A DNA stretch of 40,983 bases, taken from the NCBI GenBank assembly GCA_903772945.1, contig CAICTM010000974.1, forward strand, positions 1 to 40,983, given 5' to 3'. Below the pieces are notes generated by a model. That model had not been told where the DNA came from, did not search any database, and saw nothing but the letters and a program-made list of their open reading frames with translations. Below, piece by piece: positions 10,039 to 21,300 of this stretch. This stretch comes from Seminavis robusta (taxonomy: Eukaryota; Bacillariophyta; Bacillariophyceae; Naviculales; Naviculaceae). Each line of letters begins with the position of its first letter. Position 1 is the first letter of the stretch. Both the position numbers and the translations under genes were made by a program.

Positions 10039-10101
10039 GCCACTACTATCATCGGTGCTCTTGCGATGATTCATCGCAAGAGCACAGACGATAGTAGTGG
10101 C
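10039..10101. repeat. near-perfect hairpin, 31-nt arms
   Basis: The arms 10039-10069 and 10071-10101 are inverse complements with two mismatches, around a single central T at 10070. The left arm belongs to a series of related CAC/CAT-rich words (GGTTTGCCACCATCATC and variants) upstream, and the right arm is an inverted copy of that series. It may be a local inverted duplication, or the stem of a transcribed hairpin RNA; nothing in the sequence decides. Confidence 0.85.
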
Positions 10102-10995
10102 AAACCAGCGGCAGAAGATAAGCCCCACTCAAATCAAATCATATTCCTCCTACCTACCAGACAGAAACCGAGACGGGCTGGCAATGGTTGGCAAGGATTG
10201 TGCCAAACGGATTGCAGTTCCTGCTGGCGGCTTGGACAAGGTTATTTCTCAAGCGGCAAGCAGAGCGGAAGAATTATTCCCCCTCAACAAGGGGAAGAAT
10301 TCACATTGGCTTGGCTTTGACGCAACTTCGGAGTCCAACGAAAAAGTGTTGACGTGTGACTAAAGATCCAACGATCCCTCTACTACATGTACAGTAGCTA
10401 GTAGCTAGCTAGCTAGTAGATCTTCGCTCTTCGCCAATTCGCCCATGAATCATCGCCGCACGCCGGCAGTGTATGGTACCGGTACAATTTTCTTTGTTAA
10501 ATCCACTTGCGTTAAATCCGCGTGCCAGCAGTCCGTACCGGTGCACATGTACCGGTTTCAAGCAATCCAAGAAGTTTACAGTACAGTACCGGTACCTTAC
10601 CGTACACCCACTACGGTAGCTATGGCATACCTGGTACGATGTACCTGGTATCTGAGTCAGTCTGCCACCGTGTGACAATCCAACGAAACGGTGGTTATCC
10701 CATCACAAGAACAACACAAGCTAGCTAGCTAGTGGTGTATTTGGGGATCAAATGAAACTGTTAGTGGTGCTCTCCTACCGGAGCTAGCATGCTAGTATTT
10801 GGGCTTTCTAATGTTGGCATTGTTTGGAGTGAGGAGTGAAGAGCGTGCATTGGATTTGTCGCCGTCCTGTTGAGGCCTGAGGGAACGAAGACTTCGGACG
10901 GAAGCATGCAAGGGATGATGCGGTAAGGTCTTTTTTAAAAAGAGGCGAGGATCTTGCTTTCTCAGTCAGCAAGGCACAGTCAGGCTGCCCATTGC

Positions 10996-13900
10996 TTAAC
11001 AGCTGATGTCGGAATCGCTGTCGGACATCTTGCCCCCTTCTTCAGCGGCTCGTTCTTGAGCGGCTCGTGCAGCAACAGTGGCAAGCAAGGACCGACCGCT
11101 ACTTTGGCTGTCGTCCAATCCGGAAGAAGACCGCTGACCGAACTCTGTGCTGTTTTGCAGGGAGAGGCGACTGCTAAGGCTCACGTCCAAGGCACTCTTT
11201 CGGCGGCGGCCGTTCTGTCGCCACTGCTCTTTCAATCTTTTCATGTGTTGCATGTCGGCTGTTGCCCAGGCTCCTTCAATCACATGTACAGCGCTCTGGT
11301 ACCGGGCACGCAAACGCAATCGTTCCATCTGGCCACGCACGGCGTCGCCGCTGACTGGACTTGCCGTGGTGGCAATGCGCATGATGCTGTGGGTGCGTTC
11401 CATGTTGTAGTTCATCAACCCGAACGTATACTTGGGGAAGAAGTCTTGCACTTGCTTTCCTGTTTGATGGAACATCACACACATGGCCACGAAACGTTGG
11501 AGGGAAGCAACTCGCGACTCGTATAGTTCCATACTCAAGTGCTGGCTCTGGGACTTTGCGAAGTCACCAACTGTTGAAAGGGACTGCGCGTTGCCCATGG
11601 ACTCTCCAAAATAGTTCTCCATGCTAGCGTGAACTTGCATCATCCCACGGTCGTCGCGGAACGCCGCCTGCTGAAGCTTGCGGAGTACGTCCAGTTCGCT
11701 GAAAGACATGACCTGGCGAAACTCTTCAAAGTCTAAAGCGCCCGAGTCATCGACATCAGCTGATGAAGTGAAAGCATGGAGACAACGTTAGATTTGACAC
11801 AGCGACGCGCCACAGAAGTTATTCCAATTCAACTTACCCTCACGAAAGATGGTTTCAATCTCATGTCGAGGAAGACCACTGTTCACAGTTTCGTAAGCCT
11901 TGATAAACTCTTCCAGATCGACCGTACCATTGCCGTCGTCGTCCAATTTGTTGAAGAGTTCGCGGAGCTCATTTGATTTTTGGTTTTCTTGGATCATGCT
12001 GTGCAGAACCTCCTCCTCCACGGAGAGTTCAGGACCGGCATCTTCGAACGCAGTCGAAAGCTCCCTGCTTGGTTCTGGAACGACAACCACATCGGGCTTG
12101 GAAGGGGACGCGATAGAGCGTTCCGACTCTTGCATAGTTCGCTTTGAAGCTTCCCGTATCATCATTCTAGTCGACTTCTCCTGCAGGCCCAGATACAAAC
12201 CCTTCAAATTGTGCGAACTGCGATGTGTGCTCGAATCCAAACTTCTTGAGTCCACGCTCTTACCATCGTCCGAAGTGTTGTCCGTGGAGGATTTCATGAA
12301 ATGCATCTTTTTGTTGAGCTTTCTCCCCTTGGCCTCCTGCTTCGACGCTAACGCTGCCTGTTTTCTCAATGTTTCTTCATCGATGGTTCCCAAAATTTTC
12401 TCACACAAGAATGCAGGGCGCACTGAAGCCAAGGCGATGTCTTTCTTGGTAAGACTGAGTTCGGAGGGATTGTGGCCAATGGTGATGGATTCGCATGTTC
12501 CGTCAATGCTTTGGATGCTGCTAGCCTGGTTAACGCTTAGATTCACAGCACATTCAGCGGATGTGAGGGCAGTTAGTCGACCGTCTGGTCGTCCACAGAC
12601 CAACAGTGCCCCGCGTACTACTCGGTGGGTATGCCTGAGCGTTGCAAAAATGAAGGTGGCAGGGACAGGGGTGAGAATTTCCACCAGAACGTCCAACCAA
12701 TGCAGCAGCGGCTCGCGTCTCTATGCACTTACCGGTGGACCAAGTGGTCGGCAGGATTTCCAGAGAGAACGTTGAGACCAGCAATCGAATATGAGCGGGC
12801 AAAAATTTTCGAAAGGAATGCTTCGGCAGACTGGGCAACCCATGGAATATCGCCAATGACAGCAGTCCGGCCCACCATTCGGTGACGCAGATCCCGTCCC
12901 TGTATCAGCCTTATGATAATGATGTTGATCTGAGGAAGGAAGAAGTAGATAAGGGCGTCAAAGAAGCGAGTGATGTAAAAGGCCCATTCAGCTTCGAGAC
13001 CAGCTCCAGTTGCAATGCCGGAGATGATCGGGTACCCAACTGTCACCGTCACAATCACGTAAACAAAAGACATGATGTAGGCTCTTGCATTCTCCAAAAT
13101 ATGATCCGCCCACAAACTGCCAGCTTCCTTGAGATCTGAATTCACCAGAGTATCCTTTCTCTCGCCGTAAGCATCCATACCGACAATGGTTTCAAGAGCG
13201 AAAATGTTGTCTCGGTTGCATCTTTCCAAAGCCTGAAGATCCCTCTCGGTCACAGCAGCACCAGCCAAGTGTCTGAAGTGTTGATCACTCAATACCACCA
13301 TGCACATGTATTCAAAGATCTGCGTCAACAGCTGGTGGGTTGCGGCAACACTTAGGCTGCAAGGTTCTGCTGGGCGAACACCAATGTTGGTAGTGAAAAC
13401 ACGGCTTGCCATGATGTCTTTCTCCGATGCGAACATTCCACGCAATTGCTTTCCGATCTGAGTGTCCCATTCACTGCTTACAACAAAGATGTTGTTTGTG
13501 AAACTCTGCAAAAGGTTTGAAACTGCCAATGGGGCGAAGGTCCCACCGGAATGGCTCACAATGATGACAATGGTGTCCTTGAGGTCGGGCATTTTATCGG
13601 ACATGGGGAAACCAATGGAGGGGACAGCTAGTTCTTGACCGAAAACTCCAAGAAGCTTGTTGCTGCTGGTGGCCTTGATGAAGAGCTTTGGGAAAGCCTT
13701 TTGCAAGTCACTGGCAAACTGTTCTCCGAGCCAAAGGGACACCTCGCAGCCAGTTATCAAAACATCCACGGTGGAACCATTGACGGGGATTTTGCCGTCG
13801 ATGCGATCCTTGAGGCGACGTCGGAGGCATCGGCCAAGACTCCAGGCAGTTATACGATTGAGCCCGCCTTCACGCCAGTCACATTGCACCTGCTCCAGGT

Positions 13901-15791
13901 AGTAGGGGATGCTTTCGATATCCGTCAAGATGGGGTCTTTGGTTGTTGTTGTGAGAGGGAGCAAGAACTCGTTGTTATCCAATAGCGTGGTACGTTCCTT
14001 CAAGTAGGGTCCCGTAGTCTTGCTTTCTTGGTGTGCCTTGATCTGGGCTATGGATCGTCCGTCGGCAGCCTTTTCGGAGAAATCCACCAACACAACTTCG
14101 CCTCCGAGGTCATCCAAGTCAAACCGACAGGTTTCCTTTGTGACATCAAACTTTCCATGTGCATCTCGCTTTACTTTGGGGATCTCCTTGGGGGCGTCGA
14201 AGGTCAAACCTGCTTTGACAGCCGCCAGCTCAGATCCATAGGTGATAATTCCCTTGTCGGGATAAAAGACAATTGACATGGGCTGTCCACGGGCGGCAAT
14301 ACAGATTTGGCGCTGTGCTTCCATGGAGGTAGTCACCATCAACCCAAAGGAACCAACAGCATCCTTCATGAAGATTTTAGTTGTACCGTAAATATCGTTG
14401 TAGAAGAAAGCTTCCACAGTCTTGGCCACAAAATCGTGCATACTGATAGGAGGGCTGTCTGACTGCCCCCCTTCCAATGAGCATCCTTTCACAACAACGC
14501 AGCGTCGGAGAGGAGAATTCTTGAAACGGGCACTGTCAGCGAGAGCTGTCACCATGAGGTCAACGAACTTCCGTTTGAGTGTGCGGCTCCGCTTCAAATC
14601 GTTCAAGCCGTAGCCGTTCTTGCTGCAGAATTGTTTGAGACCGGCTTCGAACTCCATTCCGAGATCTTCGTATGTTTTGTAGGTCGGGAGAGGTGCATCC
14701 GTTTTCATGTTACTTCCCTTGCAGGAGACCAAGAAGGCATATCGCATACTCAATCCAAAGCATCCAGCTGCGCGAATAATATCAATCAAACCGGCGATTG
14801 CTGCTGAATCAACACTGCAGGGCATTTTGTGACCGGTAGCCAGTTCCAACCATTTCTGGACGGTATCAAGGTCGTTATGCTCCCCATTGACCTTGAAAAA
14901 GTCAAGATCTCCATTGTGTGTAATATAATTCGATTCCATTCGAACCACGGGTACAGGCTCACTACTCTTCCAGAGCTTGGCATCCTCCATTGGATAGATA
15001 CGTCTGAATTCAGGCGCACTCCAAGTGTGGGGATGAGTACCATCCATGGTGGCTTTGGAGGAAGTCGCAAACCGGGTATGCCCCATCAAGGCCCGAATGG
15101 ATGGCTTGAGGCTACCGCCTTTGCACATTTTTTTATTCATATCTTTGCGAAGTAATTCAGACAAATCCGTGCGCTTTCCATTAACCACACGGCAGCGAAT
15201 GGGTGCCACCGTAGTTGGAGTCTTGTTGACCCAGGCCACAACACCTCCTGTCTGGGCCCCACGCATCATGGTCACTTCAATCATCTTCTCGATCAGATCC
15301 AGTGCAGTCTTTCCGTTGTCACCTGGAGTGTTGGTCCAACAGGGATGAAGCAGAATGACTCCAAAGTTTCCACAGAACAGGGTAGCCGCAGATACCCCCT
15401 TGACCACTCCGACGCCCAACAAATCTGTGCACACTGCTTCCAAGGCAGTCACAACAGCCGCCATCTGCAAGGCACCACCAACCTTTCTTCCAGGGAACGC
15501 GGCCACAACCACAAGAGCCAATGCCAGGCTGAAGATCCATCCGGCATGGCGAACCAAAGCGGCTTCCCAAGGAGTAGCTTCCAAGAGTGAAGGGATGGTA
15601 CAGGCACGGCCAAATGCAGCTCGAAGAACAAAGATCCTTGGCGTGTCCAGACCCGAGTTCTCAAAGCCCAACATCCAAAGGGCCATTGAGGCGTGGGCAA
15701 GCTCATGGAGAATGCCAAAGAAGGAATACCACACCAACATCTTCAAAGAGCTGCTGCCGCTCGTCTTGGAGGCAGACGAAAGATTCACCAT
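10996..15791 (-). CDS. membrane amidotransferase/SIS fusion with HExxH N-terminus and EF-hands
   Basis: Three exons, 15791-12733, 12634-11838 and 11759-10996, with introns of 98 and 78 nt (GTAAGT donors, CAG acceptors). Splicing keeps the frame and gives about 1539 aa from ATG 15791. In order: hydrophobic N-terminus (residues about 18-145) with HELAH at 29-33, the M50/site-2-protease type of zinc motif; a class II glutamine amidotransferase domain with Cys140-Gly, GHTRFAT at 237-243, NGD at 293-295 and a later ARGQP...ITYGSELAA block, as in GlmS/GFAT; an SIS sugar-phosphate domain (about 675-840) with SHSGGTFAPL; two or more TM segments (about 902-965); a conserved unknown region crossing intron 1; a Ser-rich linker; paired EF-hands (DDDGNGTVDLEE and, after intron 2, DVDDSGALDFEE); and a Ser-rich tail. 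It may use glutamine to amidate a sugar phosphate at a membrane. The second SIS domain and C-tail residues of true GlcN6P synthase are not evident, so the reaction is unproven. Confidence 0.85.
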
Positions 15792-18334
15792 TGTCAACGT
15801 TTTTCTGCTTCAGTTACTTTGTTGGAAGGAAAAGTACAAAAGTAAATTTATGGTAAACAGTGGCAAAGAAGATCAATCAAATGGTTTTCCAATAATAAGC
15901 TCTTCTGCTTTCTTTTGGGAAGAAAATCTTTCAGATAAGGCTTGATCATCAGCAGCCTCTCGATATTCTACGTGTACCGGTACCATGGATTGTCGGATGC
16001 TATTCCTTATACCGGTAACACTTATTGTGCACTGTGAACAATCTACCGGCACTTTGAAAGATGAGCCTCGCAGAGGGCCTATCATTGTATTGTCCTCTAC
16101 TCCAATAGCTCTCTAATTCCTGATCTGAAATGCTTCGGAGAATTTTACTTCCTACTCCCCAGCGAGCACCAACCAAAAACTAGCTACCGGAACATGTAAT
16201 GTCGCTCAAAAACTAAAACCCTTGGCTTTGGATCGTTGGGAAACGTCAGCAACAGTTCTGCGAGGCTGTGGCCTGGCTATGTACTACAGTAGTACGTCGG
16301 CAATCGGCAATAGATACGGTATCCAGAGAGGATTGCTCCAGCTTTCCTCGACAACAGCAGTCGAGGAAACAACTCATTATTGCATGATACAAGTACTAGT
16401 ACTCCGTATGTCCGTACATGTAAGTATGTATGGGACTTCAAGCTCTGAACCGGTGGATGACAACTTCTCTTGCCCGCGCTTTAATAGACTGTATAGACTC
16501 TTTGAGCATCCGCGCAGCAACGCCAACACGGTCCACACAGGATGCTTGCAAACAATTTCAAGATGTCACCTTTCCTTTCTTTCAGATTGCTCAAGCTAGA
16601 GATCTGAGATCTGAGTACAAACCTCGCGATACAAGTTGAGCCACCGGTACTGCAGCCAGAAGGTGGTGGGAAAGGCAAGTCAAAGAATACATGTATTTCT
16701 ACACATAAATTATAAATTACAGTATGGTACCCCAGAGCTCCCAGCTGAGAAGTTCCATTTCTGTATGCGGAATTTTTGAGTTTCCAGTGTGGAAAGGCCT
16801 TTCAGAATCAGATGGCAGAAACGAATGTTTGAGTAGTCTTTTGAGCGCTACTAATATTTAAGAATGTGGCTCTTGGAGGACTGCTGATGAGCAGGGCTGA
16901 CGGACAATAGCTCGGACAATCAGGCCTACTCGAGTACTGGTAGATTCTGATCACTGTTAAAGACTTTTAAAAGCACAAGATACAGCTGCATGTGCAGTGA
17001 CAGTCGAGTTCGTTCGAGTTGCCCCGAGAATTAACGGAACTCACATGCTCTAATAACAGAATAATGAACACTTTAAGTCCCAGTTTAAAACACCAAACAT
17101 AACAGTTCGGTGAAGCTTTTGACTACTACCGGTGGTACTGAAAACTCTAATAATTTATTGTACTAGTACGTCGTACATGTACCCGCCTACCGTTCTGGTT
17201 TTAATTTTAAAATTCTACATTTATTTAAACATGTTGAGTCTAATCATGTATGTAGACTCGGTGAAGCTTTTGACTACTGAAAACTTGAGTATGCATTGTG
17301 CGTCGTATGGTACGTCGTACCCGCCTAGACTACCGTTCTGTTGTTATTTCTGCATTTATACATGAACTCACGTACTTATGCATTTTGATGTGCAATAATG
17401 AGGGCAATAGGACAAAGAAGTTGAAAGGATCTCTAGCAAACGGTAACGGTACAGTACAGCGTACTGTAAGCTTGGTGGGGCAATTTTAAAAGAAGTAACT
17501 TCAGAACAAAATGCAACACGTTCGCAAATTTTTCTTTTGAATCGAATCCAGTAGAATCGAGATATCCTCAGCAATTCCGGCCTTGAACGATAACTTTGTT
17601 GCTTAGCCTGTCTTGATGGCTTATTTAAATTGTTTGCTTAGCGTTATTAATAGCTATAAAGAATGTTGCGAACGATCGCTCGATCCACGATCCAATTCCG
17701 TTGGAGCACGAGCAGCGTCGCAGCCGGTACCTCGATTCTTTAAGACTTAACTAACTAAAACTTTGCAATTAGCGGGTTAAGTAGATTGTTTGGTAATTAG
17801 AGAGTTCTTTATTTGTTTTTCTACTTAGGAGAGGCAATAAAAGGGGGACAACCGTGAAAGAAGCATCATGTTAAGCCTCTCTTCACCTTGTGAGTACGTT
17901 GCGCGCAGTGATATACATTGCGACACTCGAGACAAAATACTTACTACTGGTACCATACTTACTAATAGAGGTAGTGTAGTACTTCTTTACTGTACACAAA
18001 GGTGTACTCAGTACCAGGTACTCAGTACGAGTGATAGTGCGCGATGGCATCTCAACCCTCAAACCAGCTCATTTGACGCCACAATTATCCTTGAGTTGTG
18101 GTGGTCGCGTACCAAATTCAGAAGGCAAACAGTGCATGAACGAAAGGATTGACGTTGGAGGCCTACTAAAAAAGCAACTCGGTCCAGGTCCACAATCGGA
18201 TTGGAGTTGGTTTGACTGGTATTAAACAAGTCTTTGTCGCCACCACCAACAACAACAGCCAACCACAGCTAACCGTTGCTGAAAGATCATTCAGTTTTGT
18301 TTTTGTGTTGGGATCAAGAGGCGATTGAGTTACA
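15792..18334. other. spacer without a supported gene
   Basis: About 2.5 kb with no credible coding frame. It contains scattered ACCGGT and GTAC palindromes (for example about 15975, 16011, 16450, 16644) and a degenerate 150-bp direct duplication at 17109-17350. The presumed promoters of the divergent genes at 15791 and 18335 must lie here, but no core element is clear. Confidence 0.5.
17109..17350. repeat. degenerate direct duplication, about 150-bp period
   Basis: The words CGGTGAAGCTTTTGACTACT (17109-17128 and 17259-17278), GAAAACT and GTACGTCGTAC...CCCGCCTA...ACCGTTCTG occur twice in the same order about 150 bases apart. The copies differ mainly by small insertions, several of them palindromic (ACCGGTGGTACT and ATGTAC are present only in the first copy). 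Confidence 0.8.
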
Positions 18335-21300
18335 ATGGCGTTAGTGGGATCCATGGCAACCACTATGGAGATGGAGAGGACTGTTCCTTCTCCCATGCAT
18401 CGTCGCAGCAGCAACACAGCCGACGATGAGGTCCATCAACGAGCCTCGCTGGTCCTGCAAATGGCAGACTCGCTGATCACGTCCAATAATCGTCGGCGTC
18501 GTCAATTGGAACAAATCGAGTCTGGAAAGATCGACAGGATCCAGCAAGTCATTGATGACATTATGTTGGAAAAGCCAGCCAGTGTCATGGACTTGTTGCG
18601 AGAGGCCGAACCAGAAGCTCTCCCATCCCGAGAGGAATTGAAGGAACGGTACAGCATCAAGAAGAACAAGAACAAGAAAAAGAATGACGAGGGAGAGAAT
18701 GGTACCGAAACGAGCAAAGACCGCGATGAGGATGATGATGACGGTGGCAACAAAACGGAAGACGACTCGGATTCCTCTGATGATGACGAAGATAACGACG
18801 ACGAGGATAGTGTGCAAAATAGGGATGAATTTCGCATGACGCAAGACCGCATTGTAGCCGAGTTTCAAGCGGCCCCTCCCATCGACAGCGACATTGATCC
18901 CGAGATGCTTCAGGCTCACACGGCGCCTCTCCAGGAACAGTTGAAGCGATCGTACGCGGCCATTGTCAAGCTCCGTGAAAATTCGGATCTGAGATACGAA
19001 GCCTTGGAGAAAAAGTACATCGAGCTCAAGAGGGCACAAAATGGAGTGGACGGTACTGCTACTACAACTTCCGAATCAGAGGGCGCCGCGACTGCCAAGA
19101 CGGAAACAACCGCGACTCCCAACGACGAGCTGGCGAGAGCCTACGAGGCGATTGTACGTTTGAGGGAAAACTCGGACCTACGTTACAATGTGTTGGAAAG
19201 CAAATACTTGGATTTAAAGCGATCGCATGCCGAATCCGATGCCAAGAACGAACGCCTCGAGTTGGAAATTGAAACCATGAGAGTGCAACTCTTGCGTGTC
19301 ATGAACGAAAACAACAACAAGTCATCAACCACAACCAACAAGGACGGAGCTATCAATGAAGAAATGAAACAAGATATTCAAAACAATAGCAGTCTCAGCC
19401 AGATTTTGTTTGCTCCGTCCTCTTCCCGACGCGCTTCCAGTCCGGCCCTTTTGGCTAGTGGGGCGGCTCTTTCGCAACCCGCGAATGGTAGACGTCGAAG
19501 CACCGGTGGGAAACCACTCATGACTCCTGAACAACAAAAGTCGTTGCTACAAGAAAGGAACGCTCACAAGAAAGAACACGCGGCCTACCGAAAAAAGGTT
19601 CAACTAGAAAAGAAACAAGTTCGGAATCTACGCTTGACAGTCCTCAAGGAGTTTGTCTCGCTCTGCGACAAAGTCGAAGGCTGCAGTCGCTGCGAGGAAC
19701 ACATCTCACAGTTGGCACTATTCAGTGTCAAGGATCAGATTGAAAAGGTGCAAGCGGAAAAGGTCAAAGAAAATGAAGAGGCAATGTTGGAAGACAGCTT
19801 CCGCGAAGAAGAAGAGGATTATGCCGACAGCGAACCCGACGAAGACGAAGAGGATGATGACGGCGAGTCGCTAGAGTTGGACGAGGATGACGAAAGCAGA
19901 GAAGTAGAAGAATTGTCCGAGAGTGTTAAGCGACATGAGGGTGCAATGGCTTTGTTAGGAGCCAGCTGGGATAAGCTGAACGCGATTGATGAAACCAAGC
20001 TCGACAAACCTGGCGGCCGATTCGCCAATTTAAGTGAATCCAAGACTGAACAAAAATTAAGAGGCAAGCAGTCACAGTTTGTGGCCGCGCAGTCAGGTGT
20101 CTACTGTCGAATCGATCACGACATGCAGCAACAATACGGTGACTTGGACAAATTTGATGCTCCGGCAAGGCCACCACCCCCGCCACCATCACCAGGAGCT
20201 GCTCGAATCCGTCATGTGCCACCGAAATTGTCTCCCTATCAACCACCACCGACCGCTCCTCGGCAGAGGAGAGCGACTAGTTTCATTCCACCTCCACCGT
20301 TGGTAACCAAGTACTCGGACGACACTCTTGATGACAGCAGCAGCGCTCAGAGCTCTCAGATATTGCGAAACTCACCTGTCCCACCTTTCAAGGACAAGGT
20401 TGGTGCAACAGCTCCAGTCAAGTCGGCTCTAAAAAATCCTCTCGACGTCTATCCTTCCAACGACGTCATCCCCTCCAAGCAAGTCTTGAATGGCTTGGAT
20501 CGTGTTCCTCAGGACTCGCCAACTTCCATCGTTTTGGTTCAAGACTTCCTGGTGGACGACTCCGTAACGACTGCTGACAAGACCGGTTTGCCTGAAATGA
20601 GTCAAGGTCTCGTTGATGTGGACGATGTCGATGTAGATGCTGTGGACGTTGACGTAGATGCCGTTGATGTGGACGAAGTGGACGACGAAGGGTCACCTGA
20701 GAGGTTCACCAGCAAGCTGGCTTCCGCTTCCGTCGACAAACCTCCCAGGCACGCTTCAACTGGAGCAGCAGCATCACTAGGCAGAAGTAGCACAGTGCAG
20801 TTTCCGCTGGCTGTACCAGAAGGAAAGACGGCATCCTTTCAAGTCGCCCCCGTCAAACCGGAACCAGTGGCTGCATCGCCCCGTGTGCCCAGGCAATCTT
20901 TCGCGAGTTTGGACGATTCCTCGAGACATTCTGTGACGTCGCTTGGCAGCAGCAAGTCGCCCAAACCGGCGCTTCGTTCGAAGAAAGCTGGAAATCGAAA
21001 GCCAATGCGCAAGACAGTGAGCTTCAGTCACATTGTGGACCACGCGCCTGCACGCATCGCTGATCACCCAGATTCGGATGAGGAACAGGAACAAAAAACA
21101 GAAAACAAGCCCTCGGCAATTGTGGAAGAGAAACCAAAGCAGCTCAAGGCCCCTGCAGCTCCTGGTGAGGGCACTGACATGGACGCTGGTGGAGAGAGCA
21201 AGTCCGCAAAGGATGATGAAGAACCCAGCACAGAAAAACCGCCAGCTCGAGGATCCATTTCCCGCGCTGGGTCCAAAAGGATCCCCCCAGCGAAGTTGGA

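Larger units (their letters stand above)
8530..10995. other. repeat-rich spacer
   Basis: No gene is supported over 2.4 kb. It holds the (GAATC)n tract, blocks of CTAG-rich sequence (about 9190-9275, 10385-10425, 10715-10735), many ACCGGT, GTAC and CATG palindromes (10470-10650), CAC/CAT-rich degenerate triplet repeats (about 9905-10060) and a strong hairpin. The frames at 9622-10094 translate to low-complexity peptides and are not counted as genes. Confidence 0.6.

Noticed and set aside
9622..10094. Open frames of 125-132 codons
   Set aside because: They translate to low-complexity sequence driven by degenerate CAT/CAC triplets, have no domain, and overlap each other in different phases.
11788..12696. 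Separate EF-hand gene
   Set aside because: Its apparent start is a TTG inside an intron, and a GTAAGT donor and CAG acceptors join it in frame to both neighbours, so it is an exon.
11900..12775. Plus-strand frame of 291 codons
   Set aside because: It is the antisense shadow of exon 2 of the amidotransferase/SIS gene, whose strand has clear domains and matching splice sites.
15355..15945. Plus-strand frame of 196 codons
   Set aside because: It is antisense to the N-terminal membrane region of the amidotransferase/SIS gene and has no motif of its own.
18341..19039. Minus-strand frame of 232 codons
   Set aside because: It is antisense to the acidic, codon-biased part of the 1123-aa protein; the hydrophobic look comes from complemented Asp/Glu codons.
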